Shown here: positions 1 through 6,330 of the stretch, one piece after another | Position numbering within the stretch: the first letter of the stretch is position 1 | How the letters are laid out: every line of letters starts with the position of its first letter | From: an uncultured Eubacterium sp. | Lineage (GTDB): Bacteria > Bacillota > Clostridia > Lachnospirales > Lachnospiraceae | Length of the DNA: 11,350 bases | Assembly (NCBI GenBank): GCA_910580075.1 | Contig: CAJTVR010000097.1 | Span: 1 to 11,350 of the forward strand | Direction: 5' to 3' | The notes under the pieces: model-generated | Told to the model about the DNA's origin: nothing | Seen by the model: the letters and a program-made list of their open reading frames with translations, nothing else | Database searches by the model: none | Made by a program: the position numbers and the translations under genes

Positions 1-55
1 AAAATTAAGAATTTCTAACTGTTCTCCGGAGTCACAGAAAAAGGAAAAAGTGTCT
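1..55 (+). repeat. Diverged direct repeat, copy 1
   Basis: This stretch aligns without gaps to 622-676, with about 45 of 55 positions identical. Both copies share the blocks AGAATTTCT, ACTGTTC and AGAAAAAGGAAAAAGT. The middle differs in sequence, but in both copies it can fold as a small hairpin bounded by CTGT and A(C/T)AG; the core here is CTCC/GGAG. The repeat may extend left beyond the window. The two copies bracket the toxin-antitoxin module. I do not recognise the repeat family. Confidence 0.6.
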
Positions 56-210
56 ATTCCCAGCTGATACTGAATAAATTTTATATGTATGTCCGGCATC
101 CGCCTGAACGGCTGCTGCGCAGAGCCGGCTTTCAGCCTTTGCGGAAGCAAAAACTGCGTGTGCGTAATAGTTCAGCGTCATTATCCGGGCAGCTGTTTCA
201 TTGAAAATGC
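56..210. other. Intergenic stretch with no supported gene
   Basis: I see no gene here that I can support. A 39-codon plus-strand reading frame (85-204) has no ribosome binding site and no recognisable product. A short GC-rich dyad near 107-130 (CGGCT and AGCCG arms around CTGCGCAG) is not followed by a T-run, so it does not look like a terminator. Confidence 0.5.
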
Positions 211-239
211 TTGCATTGTTTATCTGGATGTGCTATATT
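211..239 (+). promoter_or_regulatory. Promoter of the predicted antitoxin RNA
   Basis: TTGCAT (211-216) and TATATT (234-239) are separated by exactly 17 bp, with a TGC just before the -10 box as in extended -10 promoters. Transcription would start near 246. The -10 region and the first transcribed bases resemble those of the toxin promoter on the opposite strand. Confidence 0.65.
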
Positions 240-247
240 AGACGTAG

Positions 248-281
248 AAAAAAGGGAAAGCCATAGAAGCGGCTCTACCCC
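248..281 (-). terminator. Rho-independent terminator of the toxin mRNA
   Basis: Read on the minus strand, GGG and AGAGCC (with a bulged T between them) pair with GGCTTT and CCC around an 8-nt loop. The stem is followed directly by six T residues (positions 253-248). It lies about 60 bp past the toxin stop codon and would give a toxin mRNA of roughly 280 nt. Its strands are also complementary to the toxin 5' leader (496-527), so it may take part in a long-distance interaction. Confidence 0.65.
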
Positions 282-311
282 TTAGATAATAAACAAACTG
301 TTTCTACAAAC

Positions 312-351
312 AGCCGTCACTATTGGGAGTAGTGGCGGCTATTTCTTTTTT
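312..351 (+). terminator. Rho-independent terminator of the antitoxin RNA
   Basis: An 11-bp stem is formed by 312-322 (AGCCGTCACTA) and 330-340 (TAGTGGCGGCT) around a 7-nt loop and is followed by a T-rich run ending near 351. The one imperfect pair is a G-U wobble on the plus strand but an A-C mismatch on the minus strand, so the hairpin is better suited to ending the plus-strand RNA. The descending arm and T-run overlap the last codons of the toxin. Confidence 0.75.
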
Positions 352-434
352 CCCTTGTAAATCTGATAAAACAAATTCGCAAGGGCGACAATGAGTATGC
401 CTATCTGAATTAAATCCTGATATGTAACATACAT
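339..434 (-). CDS. Small membrane toxin peptide, Hol_Tox-like (type I toxin-antitoxin)
   Basis: A 31-residue peptide too short for most gene callers. It begins MYVTYQDLIQIG, continues with one hydrophobic helix (about residues 8-25) and ends in a basic tail, IYKGKKK. This layout matches the small 'putative holin-like toxin' (Hol_Tox) peptides of Firmicutes, which are related in style to TxpA and BsrG and are thought to damage the cell membrane when made unopposed. The ATG is preceded by AAGGAGGGCG with an 8-nt gap. It has its own promoter (536-564), a leader of about 95 nt and a terminator (248-281). A predicted antisense RNA overlaps its 3' end. Family assignment rests on the motif pattern I recognise; toxicity is inferred. 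A longer minus-strand frame over 304-564 overlaps it in another frame and looks spurious. Confidence 0.82.
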   Translation of the reverse strand: MYVTYQDLIQIGILIVALANLFYQIYKGKKK

Positions 435-440
435 TGCTAT

Positions 441-483
441 CGCCCTCCTTTCTTTCGTCTGGAGGGCATTTATAACACCCTCC
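441..483 (-). promoter_or_regulatory. Toxin leader: ribosome-binding-site hairpin with competing arm
   Basis: On the minus strand GCCCTCC (467-461) can pair perfectly with GGAGGGC (448-442), which contains the toxin Shine-Dalgarno sequence; the loop is 12 nt and purine-rich. An upstream GGAGGG (483-478) can instead pair with the same CCCTCC and free the ribosome binding site. Two mutually exclusive hairpins sharing one arm are what a translational switch would look like. RNA folding was done by eye only. Confidence 0.6.
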
Positions 484-495
484 GAATAAAAAAGA

Positions 496-527
496 GGGGT
501 AAAGCCGCCTGGCTCTATGGTTTTCCC
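496..527 (-). promoter_or_regulatory. Toxin mRNA 5' arm of a predicted 5'-3' long-distance interaction
   Basis: The first bases of the predicted toxin mRNA (527-514, GGGAAAACCATAGA) pair with 267-254 near its 3' end at 13 of 14 positions. The next block, 508-496 (GCGGCTTTACCCC), pairs with 281-269 at 13 of 13 positions with one wobble. A short asymmetric internal loop separates the blocks. Pairing between the two ends of a toxin mRNA is a known way to keep full-length type I toxin transcripts untranslated, as in hok and aapA1. A local hairpin, TAGAGCC with GGCTTTA, is an alternative fold of the same arm. Confidence 0.6.
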
Positions 528-535
528 ATATCAGC

Positions 536-564
536 AATATAACACAAATTCCCCTATCGGGCAA
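536..564 (-). promoter_or_regulatory. Promoter of the toxin gene
   Basis: On the minus strand TTGCCC (564-559) and TATATT (541-536) are 17 bp apart, and TGT precedes the -10 box. The start point should fall near 529, just before the GGGAAAACC that begins the long-distance pairing arm. This gives a leader of about 95 nt before the toxin ATG. Confidence 0.6.
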
Positions 565-621
565 TATCCTTTTTACTTTCCGGCTTTTCGCGGACGGACC
601 GATGCCACAGACTCGAAGCAG

Positions 622-676
622 AAAATTTAGAATTTCTTACTGTTCGCAAGCGGAATAGAAAAAGGAAAAAGTTTCT
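622..676 (+). repeat. Diverged direct repeat, copy 2
   Basis: Second copy of the 55-nt repeat seen at 1-55, in the same orientation and on the other side of the toxin-antitoxin module. The central dyad here uses the core TTCGC/GCGGA instead of CTCC/GGAG, so the hairpin potential is kept although the bases changed. It lies between the toxin promoter and the terminator of the large operon. Its function is unknown to me. Confidence 0.6.
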
Positions 677-697
677 CCGCCTCGCATCCGGGTAAGG

Positions 698-735
698 AAA
701 AAGGACTGAATAATGCTTCTCAGCATTTTCAGCCC
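698..735 (-). terminator. Rho-independent terminator of the phosphodiester/ABC/MgtC operon
   Basis: Read on the minus strand, GGGCTGAAAATGC (735-723) pairs with GCATTATTCAGTCC (716-703) with one bulged A and one wobble, around a TGAGAA loop, and is followed by TTTTT (702-698). It starts about 37 bp after the MgtC stop codon, so it most likely ends the five-gene transcript that begins near 6324. Confidence 0.8.
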
Positions 736-772
736 TTTTGTAAAACTGCACGGTCTTGTTATTTATCCGCAC

Positions 773-1471
773 TTAAAAAATCTGCCTGACCGTATAAACG
801 CCCTGCATTTTTTCAAGATAATAGACCACCTGTGCATTACTGCGATCCTCCGGGAGCTTTAAGGAAATTACTGCATTGTATACCCCGCCGTCCTTTGGTT
901 CGTTTAAGATCACATTGCCGACCTTCAGCCCGAATGCCTCGGCAGCAGACCGGATTTCCTGAAGATTTACCACATCATGGAACTCGACATAAACGCGCAT
1001 CCACATATCATTGTGCGTAAAATGGTCGGAAATACCGCGAAACTTTGTCACAATGATGTAAACCGCTCCCGTGGCAAGGATTCCGCCTGTATAAAAACCA
1101 ATCCCGATCGCAAGGCCGATACACGCGGCAGCCCACAAGCCTGCCGCTGTCGTCAGCCCTCTGATCTTTGTATTTCCTTCAATAATAATGCTGCCTGCTC
1201 CTAAAAATCCGATCCCGCTGACGACCTGGGCACCCAGCCTGGCCGGATCTCCGGTATGAAACTCCTCAAACATATATTCTCCTGTCAGCATTACAAGCGC
1301 TGCGCTCATGCACACCAGCGAATAGGTGCGCATCCCAGCCGAACGGTTTGCCTTTCCCCGCTCAATGCCCAGAATTCCCCCACATAAAATGGAAAGGGAG
1401 AGCCGCAGGATACCGGAAAAAATATGCATATTTTCTGCTTCACCGATCAGATTTAAAAACCACTGTCCCAT
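773..1471 (-). CDS. MgtC/SapB family membrane protein
   Basis: A 232-residue protein with four or five hydrophobic helices in the first 145 residues and a soluble C-terminal part (about 150-232) resembling the ACT-like tail of longer MgtC proteins. The family signature is clear: GIERGKANRSAGMRT near residues 35-49, then GIGFLGAGSIII and KIRGLTTAAGLW at 87-113. Family members are linked to growth at low magnesium and to phosphate and ATP homeostasis; Salmonella MgtC affects phosphate uptake. The chosen ATG follows AAAGGGGG by a short gap. It lies 48 bp after the permease gene with no promoter or terminator visible between them, so it is probably the last gene of the operon. Placement with an organophosphate importer could reflect control of phosphate influx, but that is inference. 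It could also be a simple neighbour. Confidence 0.85.
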   Translation of the reverse strand: MGQWFLNLIGEAENMHIFSGILRLSLSILCGGILGIERGKANRSAGMRTYSLVCMSAALVMLTGEYMFEEFHTGDPARLGAQVVSGIGFLGAGSIIIEGNTKIRGLTTAAGLWAAACIGLAIGIGFYTGGILATGAVYIIVTKFRGISDHFTHNDMWMRVYVEFHDVVNLQEIRSAAEAFGLKVGNVILNEPKDGGVYNAVISLKLPEDRSNAQVVYYLEKMQGVYTVRQIF

Positions 1472-1519
1472 GCGGACGCCCCCTTTCTGTTTTTATACTG
1501 CTTCTTTCATATATAAAGG

Positions 1520-3265
1520 TCAGTTCCCTGTCCCTGCCACCCGTTTTTCCAGCCGTTTCTGTTTCATTTTCTTAATCTTGTCCATACCGCTGCCCTGTCC
1601 GAAATACAGTGCGATAGAAGATAAGATCATTAATACGACCGTATAGACAAAGCTCATCGCCCTGGCATCCACAGATGCGGATTCATCGGATGCTGCCTTA
1701 ATTACAACGCCAAGCGGCTGCAGCAGCGGATGATACAGGAATACAGACATATCATAATCCGACAGCAGTCCGTTAAAGTTCAGGATCACAACCGACATCA
1801 CCATCGGAAAAATTACTGGAAGGATTACCCTGCGCATCGTCGTAAACGCACCTGCGCCCATACACTTTGCTGCTTCCTCCAGGTCACCGTCCAGAGAGAA
1901 AAATGCTGCCTTGATCATACGGTAGGAAAACGGCAGCTTGATTACCGTATAGCCAATTAATAAAATCACCGTCGTTCCTACAAGCACTTTGTTAAAGATC
2001 AGCGGATTTTTGTCGCCATAAGCTACGGTAAGCCCTAATGCAATCAGTGTGCCCGGCAGCAGCCATGGAATCAGCACGCCGTATTCAAACAGCACATTCA
2101 GCTTGTTTTTGGACTTCTGCACAAACCGGACACAGATCACTGAAACTGCCGCTGCAATTACTGCTGCCAAAATGGAATATACGATACTTACAATATATGG
2201 CTCAACCGCTTCCATCGAGGTAAACAGCTTTTTGTAGTTTTCCAGTGTAAAGGAAGCTGCGGTCAGCTCTCCTGTCTTGATCGTTAAAGAATCGCAGAAG
2301 GAATACAGTACTACCAGCACGATCGGCACCGTATAAACCGCAAACATCACATAAGCTATGACGTGAGCCAGCACATTCAGCGCCGGGTTTTGAATTTTCT
2401 GCTTCGTCAGCTTTGCTTTTGTCTTAGACACCGAAATATAGTTGCCGCCCTTTTCTATTTTACTGAAAACAGACAGCAGTATAATCGTTGCCACGCCGAG
2501 GATGATCGCCAGAAATGCCGCTACTTCCCTTGAATACGTGGATTTGGAAAACGTAATGATCATCGGGTTGATTGTCTGAAAATTCTCCCCGCCGATAATG
2601 ACCGGAGCCGCCATAGCTCCAAGTCCGGTTAAAAACGTCAGGATCGTAATTGCAAAAAACGTAGGCTTTAATACCGGCATAACGATCTTAAATAAAATCG
2701 CCCCGCCCGAAGAACCCATATTTTTCGCTGCTTCAATCGTATGATAGTCCAGGCTGTGAATCGCATTTTTCAAAAACATCATATGATTCTGCGTACAGGC
2801 AAACGTCATAACAAATACGACTGCTCCATAACCTGTAAACCAGGACGGATTCATATCCGGGAACACCTGCAGCAGCAGCTTTGTCAGAAGCCCTTTCTCG
2901 CCATACACATATTTATATCCGGATACAAGTACCACGCCGCCGTAAACGAGTGAGCTCATATAGGCCAGCTTTAAAACTCTGGCACCTTTTATCTCCCAGT
3001 ATTCTGTAAACAGCACACACAGCGTCCCTGCAATATTGACCGTGACCACGAGCGTCACCGCAAGAACAAAGCTGTTCCAAAGACTCTGCATGGCACGCCT
3101 GGAGGAAAACACCTTGCCGAATACTTCCGTGGACACCTGTCCGTCATGATAAAATATATTTCCTAATAAGTATACTACAGGATATACAATAAACGCAAGG
3201 ATCATCCATGCAATGATTACTTTTAAGATGATGCCAGGTATGTTCAATTTTGGTTTTTCATTCAT
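1520..3265 (-). CDS. ABC transporter permease, fused two-domain (AfuB/FbpB/PhnV type)
   Basis: A 581-residue inner-membrane protein with two binding-protein-dependent permease domains in one chain, about 12 helices in total. Each half carries the EAA loop that docks on the ATPase: IEAAKNMGSSGG near residue 178 and LEEAAKCMGAGA in the second half. The halves are joined by a basic cytoplasmic linker around 280-300. Fused permeases of this kind occur in the ferric-iron-type transporter group, which includes iron importers but also AfuABC (hexose phosphates) and related aminoethylphosphonate systems. I place the start at the ATG at 3265, because AAGGAGG sits 6 nt upstream; an ATG at 3271 directly abuts the Shine-Dalgarno. 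It lies 21 bp after the ATPase gene. One chain should pair with two copies of that ATPase. Substrate is not readable from this gene. Confidence 0.9.
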   Translation of the reverse strand: MNEKPKLNIPGIILKVIIAWMILAFIVYPVVYLLGNIFYHDGQVSTEVFGKVFSSRRAMQSLWNSFVLAVTLVVTVNIAGTLCVLFTEYWEIKGARVLKLAYMSSLVYGGVVLVSGYKYVYGEKGLLTKLLLQVFPDMNPSWFTGYGAVVFVMTFACTQNHMMFLKNAIHSLDYHTIEAAKNMGSSGGAILFKIVMPVLKPTFFAITILTFLTGLGAMAAPVIIGGENFQTINPMIITFSKSTYSREVAAFLAIILGVATIILLSVFSKIEKGGNYISVSKTKAKLTKQKIQNPALNVLAHVIAYVMFAVYTVPIVLVVLYSFCDSLTIKTGELTAASFTLENYKKLFTSMEAVEPYIVSIVYSILAAVIAAAVSVICVRFVQKSKNKLNVLFEYGVLIPWLLPGTLIALGLTVAYGDKNPLIFNKVLVGTTVILLIGYTVIKLPFSYRMIKAAFFSLDGDLEEAAKCMGAGAFTTMRRVILPVIFPMVMSVVILNFNGLLSDYDMSVFLYHPLLQPLGVVIKAASDESASVDARAMSFVYTVVLMILSSIALYFGQGSGMDKIKKMKQKRLEKRVAGTGN

Positions 3266-3286
3266 AACCATCCTCCTTGCTGTCTT

Positions 3287-4291
3287 TTAAAACTGCATAA
3301 TATCTTTCGGATGCAGGTAAACCTGGATCTGCTGCCCCTGCCTGAAGGATTCTCCTGCGTCATTCAGCTGGATTACCCGCAGTACCTCTCCGCCGACCCT
3401 GACACGGTATTTTGTAATCAGGCCGTTGTAGTCATAATCCATGATCTCGCCTTTTAATGCAGCCCTGCCTTCCCCTGGCGTAAAATGAATCAGTTCCAGA
3501 CGGATATATGCATGTTTTGATGCATCGAGCCTGCCGCCTGCCTGCCTGTTGATTTCTCCGATCACCTCTTTGCCCAGCTTATTAATGTCGCCAATAAAAT
3601 CACAGACAAACTCGGAACCGGAACGGTTGTAAATCTCCTGCGGCGTCCCGACCTGCTCTACATAGCCATTGTTAAATACGGCGATCTTGTCTGATAACAT
3701 CAGTGCCTCTTCCTGGTCATGCGTGACATACAGCGTTGTGATTCCCAGATTTTTCTGCAGCTTTTTTAACTCTCCGCGCAGCCCGATCCGCAGCTTTGCG
3801 TCCAGGTTGGAAAGCGGCTCATCCAGACAGAGGATCTTCGGCTCTAACACAATCGCCCTGGCCAGCGCGACCCTCTGCTGCTGGCCGCCGGACAGCTCAG
3901 AGACATTGCGTGTCAGCTGCGAATCCTTGATCTCAATGACTTTTGCTACATTCTTTACTTTCTGGTCGATCTCGCTTTTTGACATCTTTTTTACTTTCAG
4001 TCCAAAGGCAAGATTTTCATATACCGTCATCGTCGGAAAGAGCGCGTAGCTTTGGAACACCATGCCGATGCCCCTTTTTTCCACAGGCACCTCCAGTATA
4101 TTTTTGCCGTCTACCAGGATTTCACCGCCGCTCGGATTTATAAATCCTACAAGCGCACGCAGCGTTGTTGTCTTCCCGCATCCCGAAGGCCCTAAAAATG
4201 TGAAAAACTCTCCGTCTGCAATCGTCAGGTTCAGGTTTTCAATGGCTGTAAAATCACCATACTTGATCTCTATATTTTTAAAATTAATCAT
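3287..4291 (-). CDS. ABC transporter ATP-binding protein (Fe3+/organophosphate type)
   Basis: A 334-residue cytoplasmic ATPase that powers the adjacent permease. From the chosen ATG it shows Walker A GPSGCGKTT at 34-42, the Q-loop glutamine at 79, signature LSGGQ at 132-136, Walker B ending LCLDEP with catalytic Glu157, the D-loop SNLD and switch His190. The C-terminal 100 residues form a TOBE-like regulatory domain, as in the PotA/FbpC/AfuC/UgpC group. The start at 4291 (MINFKN) is preferred over a TTG at 4318 because GAGGT sits 7 nt upstream of it and family members begin at this point. The gene lies 36 bp after the binding-protein gene and 21 bp before the permease. All catalytic motifs are intact. 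Substrate specificity comes from the partner proteins. Confidence 0.92.
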   Translation of the reverse strand: MINFKNIEIKYGDFTAIENLNLTIADGEFFTFLGPSGCGKTTTLRALVGFINPSGGEILVDGKNILEVPVEKRGIGMVFQSYALFPTMTVYENLAFGLKVKKMSKSEIDQKVKNVAKVIEIKDSQLTRNVSELSGGQQQRVALARAIVLEPKILCLDEPLSNLDAKLRIGLRGELKKLQKNLGITTLYVTHDQEEALMLSDKIAVFNNGYVEQVGTPQEIYNRSGSEFVCDFIGDINKLGKEVIGEINRQAGGRLDASKHAYIRLELIHFTPGEGRAALKGEIMDYDYNGLITKYRVRVGGEVLRVIQLNDAGESFRQGQQIQVYLHPKDIMQF

Positions 4292-4327
4292 ATGTGCTAC
4301 CTCGTATTTTCTATCCAAGGCTGCTGC

Positions 4328-5413
4328 TTACATAAATTCCAGCTCTACCTTTTCTACCCACTGATCCAGGTTTTGTGCAACAAATTCCCAGTCGATGTCC
4401 TGCTGGTGCACTTTTCCGACAAATTCCTTTACATGATCTGCAGCCTGTTCAAATGCTGCCTTCTGGCAAGGCACGGTGCCAAACTTCTCCATCCACGCTG
4501 TCTGTGCCTCGGCAGAGCCGAACCAGTTTGCAAATTCGATTGCCCGGTCCCTGCTGTCGCCGCCCTTTAAAATCGCAATCTGCTCCGTAACATACGGCAC
4601 ACCGATTTCCGGGGACATGATCTCAAATTTGTACTCTCTTTGTTCTTCGTTCTGCAAAACGCCGCTTCCCCACATCTCACAAATCGGGTGGCTGCCGTCA
4701 ATTACCGCTCCTACATAGTCCTCGCCTTCTGTTTCCATATGGCCGTTCTGCACCCAGTTTTTCACAAACTCCCATCCTTCTTCAGAGATGCCGGCCTCTC
4801 CGTCCGGATCCTGGTAACGTACTAAAAGGCTTGCTAATATAGTCTTTCCTGTACCGCCGCCAAAATTTAAAATCGTATATTTATCCTTCCATTTTTCATC
4901 GGTAAGGTCTGTATAATCTGCCGGATACTCGTCCAGATCTGCATTCATAATATTTACAAGCGGCTGGATCACAAGCGGATAATAATAGCCGTCCGGATCG
5001 CCGAGCGACAGGTCCACTTCATCCTTCCATTCCGGTTCCCACTGATCTAATGTATCTTCTGCCTTCAGTTTTTCATATTCAACGTTATTTAAGCCAAATA
5101 CAAGATCTGCCTGCACATTGTTTTTCTCTGACACAATCCGGTTGCCAAGGTCGCCGCCCTGAATCTGTACGACTTCCACATCAAATCCGTTTTCTTTTGC
5201 ATAGTCCTTTAACCATGCATCCCTGCCGTCAGAGCCGGAATTGGTATAGATCACCAGGGAACCGCCGCTGTCCTCTCCTCCCTTTTCTGCCTCCGCACTG
5301 CCCGTGCTGTCTGTATTACTGTTACTGCTGCCCCCTTCTTTGCCTCCGCACGCAGATAACGTGAATGTCATCACTGCTGCAAGCCCTAATGCTAATATTT
5401 TCTTTACTTTCAT
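4328..5413 (-). CDS. ABC transporter substrate-binding lipoprotein
   Basis: A 361-residue binding protein. Residues 1-22 are a lipoprotein signal with lipobox LSAC (Cys22 would be acylated), followed by a low-complexity Ser/Gly/Glu linker to about residue 50. The mature domain starts SLVIYTNSGSDG and resembles type 2 periplasmic binding proteins of the ferric iron/aminoethylphosphonate/AfuA group. It would sit on the outer face of the membrane and deliver ligand to the fused permease. I do not see the adjacent C-terminal tyrosine pair typical of FbpA-type iron binders, which argues against ferric iron, though weakly. AAGGAGG lies 7 nt before the ATG. The gene is 29 bp after the phosphodiesterase gene. 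With that neighbour, a glycerophosphodiester, sugar phosphate or similar organophosphate ligand is the best guess. Confidence 0.88.
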   Translation of the reverse strand: MKVKKILALGLAAVMTFTLSACGGKEGGSSNSNTDSTGSAEAEKGGEDSGGSLVIYTNSGSDGRDAWLKDYAKENGFDVEVVQIQGGDLGNRIVSEKNNVQADLVFGLNNVEYEKLKAEDTLDQWEPEWKDEVDLSLGDPDGYYYPLVIQPLVNIMNADLDEYPADYTDLTDEKWKDKYTILNFGGGTGKTILASLLVRYQDPDGEAGISEEGWEFVKNWVQNGHMETEGEDYVGAVIDGSHPICEMWGSGVLQNEEQREYKFEIMSPEIGVPYVTEQIAILKGGDSRDRAIEFANWFGSAEAQTAWMEKFGTVPCQKAAFEQAADHVKEFVGKVHQQDIDWEFVAQNLDQWVEKVELEFM

Positions 5414-5442
5414 ATACTTTCCTCCTTATCGTTTTCCTTTAT

Positions 5443-6288
5443 TTATTGTTGATCCTTCTGCACATTTTCATCCACATAATTTCTTAAAAGCGCAGGCCAG
5501 TCGGTCTGCAGAATCTTATAGCCCAGGTCAATCAGCCTTCCCCAGCTTTTTTCAAATCCTTCCCCAATCGCCAGATTATCGTCCAGTCCGCCAGATAATA
5601 CAATCTCATCGTTGAGCCGGATCACATTGACCCACGGCAAAATCCCTTCGCTGTGCAGCTGCTTTAAAAACGCCGGGTCTGTAAACTGCCCGTTTAAATC
5701 TGAAAAAATCAGCTCCGCAGCAGCCACATTGACATCGTATTTTTTGACCGTCTCCCATTCCTCTATTGTTTTTACAATCGGCATATACATCAGTCCTGTC
5801 CCGCCCGCTTCAAGCTCTGACAGCAGCCGTTCATGCACGCCTGATTTTAACAGGATCTGTGTATCCATCTTTTTTGCCTTTAAAAACGGAATGATCTTAT
5901 CCCAGTAAAACCAGGAGCGGTCAATATTAATAAAGCATTTTCCGCGAAACCGTTCCAGCACAGCGTCTAGCCGTTCAACCCTCTGCCCTACATATTCCTG
6001 AAGCGAATTTAACGTCTTTTTAGATTCCACTTCCGCCGCTGTCATTTCACGGATATCCCGTTTGATACCAAGCTCCGCCTGCTCTTCTCCGTTGTGGAAC
6101 GCAAAAAATACCCCATCGATCGTCATGGATACGTCCACCTCGATCATATCAGCGCCATGTAAAAGTGCATTCTGGTACGATAAAATCGTATTCTGCACAA
6201 TACTTCCGCCGCATGTCCCCCTGTGAGCCGCTATCAGCACCTTTTTTCTGCGGACGGCTTCCTGCAGCTCTTTGTTTTTGCTGTACAT
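5443..6288 (-). CDS. Glycerophosphodiester phosphodiesterase family protein
   Basis: A 281-residue protein with the GDPD TIM-barrel pattern: AHRG (His22), GADMIEVDV (Glu50 and Asp52, metal ligands) followed by TIDG, and FAFHNG (His65). A strand with INID puts Asp123 where many relatives have a metal-binding Glu. The enzyme family hydrolyses glycerophosphodiesters to glycerol 3-phosphate and an alcohol. There is no signal peptide, so it should act in the cytoplasm on imported diester. Two departures from the usual pattern stand out: the common PENT motif reads VQNT (Gln32 for Glu), and the second His is followed by Asn instead of Asp. The substrate may therefore not be a standard glycerophosphodiester. 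It is the first gene of the operon, with AGGAG just before the ATG and a strong promoter about 45 bp upstream. Confidence 0.87.
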   Translation of the reverse strand: MYSKNKELQEAVRRKKVLIAAHRGTCGGSIVQNTILSYQNALLHGADMIEVDVSMTIDGVFFAFHNGEEQAELGIKRDIREMTAAEVESKKTLNSLQEYVGQRVERLDAVLERFRGKCFINIDRSWFYWDKIIPFLKAKKMDTQILLKSGVHERLLSELEAGGTGLMYMPIVKTIEEWETVKKYDVNVAAAELIFSDLNGQFTDPAFLKQLHSEGILPWVNVIRLNDEIVLSGGLDDNLAIGEGFEKSWGRLIDLGYKILQTDWPALLRNYVDENVQKDQQ

Positions 6289-6330
6289 TCTTCTCCTCGC
6301 TTTCTTCTGTTTTATTTTTAATGCATCTCT

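Larger units (their letters stand above)
246..352 (+). ncRNA. Predicted cis-antisense antitoxin RNA (type I toxin-antitoxin)
   Basis: A plus-strand RNA of about 105 nt is predicted between the promoter at 211-239 and the terminator at 312-351. It contains no credible reading frame. It is fully complementary to the last codons and the 3' untranslated region of the toxin mRNA made from the opposite strand. Convergent 3'-overlapping antitoxins of this sort are known for the Bacillus subtilis TxpA/RatA and BsrG/SR4 pairs, where the antisense RNA promotes toxin mRNA degradation and may block translation. The sequence shows the promoter, terminator and overlap. The antitoxin role is inferred from this arrangement. 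The exact 5' and 3' ends are estimates. Confidence 0.65.

Noticed and set aside
1..55. CRISPR repeat or insertion-sequence end
   Set aside because: There are only two diverged copies 621 bp apart in the window, with no spacer array and no transposase remnant.
85..204. A 39-codon plus-strand frame starting MYVRHPPERL
   Set aside because: There is no Shine-Dalgarno sequence, no family resemblance and no promoter tied to it.
304..564. An 86-residue minus-strand reading frame
   Set aside because: It overlaps the 31-residue toxin in a different frame, crosses the toxin promoter and has no ribosome binding site or recognisable domain. The short frame has the correct start signals and a family-like sequence.
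4292..4318. Upstream TTG start for the ABC ATPase
   Set aside because: The ATG at 4291 has GAGGT at a proper distance and matches where family members begin. The extra nine residues have no support.
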